Assembly (NCBI GenBank): GCA_013003465.1
Contig: JABDIZ010000190.1
Coordinates: 1 to 13,474 of the forward strand
From: Rhodothermaceae bacterium
GTDB lineage: Bacteria > Bacteroidota > Rhodothermia > Rhodothermales > Rubricoccaceae
Length of the DNA stretch: 13,474 bases
Reading direction: 5' to 3'
The notes below the pieces were generated by a model, which saw nothing but the letters and a program-made list of their open reading frames with translations, was not told the DNA's origin and ran no database searches. Below are positions 12,971-13,474 of this stretch, piece by piece. Position 1 is the first letter of the stretch. Each line of letters opens with the position of its first letter. A program made the translations under genes and the position numbers.

Positions 12971-13474
12971 TTACATCCCATCGGTGACGAGTTCCTCGAC
13001 GATGTGATCCATGTCGTAGACCACGTCGAGCGATTCGAGCATGGCTCGGACGTCTACCGAGACAGACCGGTTAAAGGTGTCGTCGAAGATGTAGTTGCCG
13101 GGCAGACTCTGGATGTTGCCGTCGAACACGATGCCGATCACTTCGAGGTCGCGGTTGAGCATCGGCGAGCCGGAGTTGCCGCCGATGATGTCGTTGGTCG
13201 AGACGAAGTTGTAGGGCGTCGAGAGGTCGAGTTCGTCCATCGCGTCGAGCCAGCGCTGGGGCAGTTGCCAGTCGCAGTCTTCTGTCATGGCGCCGCTCGT
13301 ACAGAATCCGTTGTAGCGGTCGAGCATGCCGTAGAAGGTCGTGTACGGCGGCGCGAGCGTGCCGTTGTACTCGTAGCCCTTCACGACCCCGTCGCTGAGG
13401 CGCAGGGTAAACGTCGCGTCGGGCGTGACCTGGTCGCCGTACACCTCGAACAGCGCACGCCCCAATCGCGTGCC
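12971..13474 (-). CDS. S46 family dipeptidyl-peptidase, C-terminal part (5' end outside window)
   Basis: The frame is open to the right edge, leaving about 167 C-terminal residues of a protein normally ~700 long. Family marks are clear: YGDQVTPDATFTLRLSDG, then VVKGYEYNGTLAPPYTTFYG, and the catalytic serine in STNDIIGGNSGSPMLN, with the chymotrypsin-fold layout. S46 enzymes (DPP7/DPP11) are secreted or periplasmic exopeptidases that release dipeptides from oligopeptide N-termini. Eighteen residues after the serine lies the S1-pocket position; here it is Gly in VFDGN rather than the Arg of DPP11, so a DPP7-like preference for hydrophobic residues is expected (position counted from memory of DPP11 and DAP BII numbering). 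The signal peptide and the His/Asp of the triad are outside the window. It converges on the metalloenzyme gene. Confidence 0.95.
   Translation of the reverse strand, partial: GTRLGRALFEVYGDQVTPDATFTLRLSDGVVKGYEYNGTLAPPYTTFYGMLDRYNGFCTSGAMTEDCDWQLPQRWLDAMDELDLSTPYNFVSTNDIIGGNSGSPMLNRDLEVIGIVFDGNIQSLPGNYIFDDTFNRSVSVDVRAMLESLDVVYDMDHIVEELVTDGM

Noticed and set aside
1..13474. tRNA, rRNA, CRISPR arrays, insertion sequences, phage or toxin-antitoxin genes
   Set aside because: I looked for cloverleaf-like stretches, regularly spaced direct repeats, transposase or integrase motifs and small paired genes, and saw none.

Overview
The window is GC-rich, gene-dense bacterial chromosome. Several traits point to the Rhodothermales/Rhodothermia branch near Bacteroidota (for example Rubricoccus- or Rubrivirga-like lineages): an S46 dipeptidyl-peptidase, a BrxA/B-type bacilliredoxin beside a YtxH protein, an almost complete lack of Shine-Dalgarno sequences, and a few matches to the Bacteroidota promoter pattern TAnnTTTG. 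The taxon is an inference from protein style; no rRNA or tRNA gene is present to confirm it.

Layout from left to right. 1-1831 is the end of an exopolysaccharide locus: the C-terminus of a DUF6798-like membrane protein translationally coupled to a Wzx/MVF-type flippase. A hairpin terminator separates it from a convergent minus-strand pair (YtxH protein, then bacilliredoxin; 2764 down to 1888). 2979-3764 encodes an NlpC/P60 lipoprotein. 3785-3881 holds two tandem hairpins, the second a textbook intrinsic terminator only 33 bp before greA. greA (3915) is followed 4 bp later by the peptidoglycan glycosyltransferase gene mtgA, then a low-specificity threonine aldolase gene and a small two-TM protein with a bPH-like tail (to 6847). 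A 17-bp perfect tandem duplication sits exactly at the convergent junction with a minus-strand patatin-like phospholipase (8109-6868), preceded on the same strand by a large hybrid histidine kinase (10717-8213). A divergent AT-rich promoter island (about 10872-10929) leads to a plus-strand pair: a divergent DprA/Smf-like protein and an alkaline-phosphatase-superfamily metalloenzyme related to phosphopentomutase/iPGM. A bidirectional terminator separates these from the C-terminal part of an S46 peptidase that enters from the right edge.

Functional themes are cell-envelope work (flippase, NlpC/P60 hydrolase, MtgA, patatin, secreted S46 peptidase), stress and thiol homeostasis (bacilliredoxin), transcription fidelity (GreA) and signalling (hybrid kinase). 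I see no mobile element, CRISPR array, prophage or obvious defence island. The most interesting signals are non-coding or divergent: the terminator in the greA leader, a hairpin built of degenerate heptamers between mtgA and the aldolase gene, the 17-bp duplication at a convergent junction, and the DprA-like protein that has lost canonical motifs. No intergenic stretch exceeds about 300 bp.
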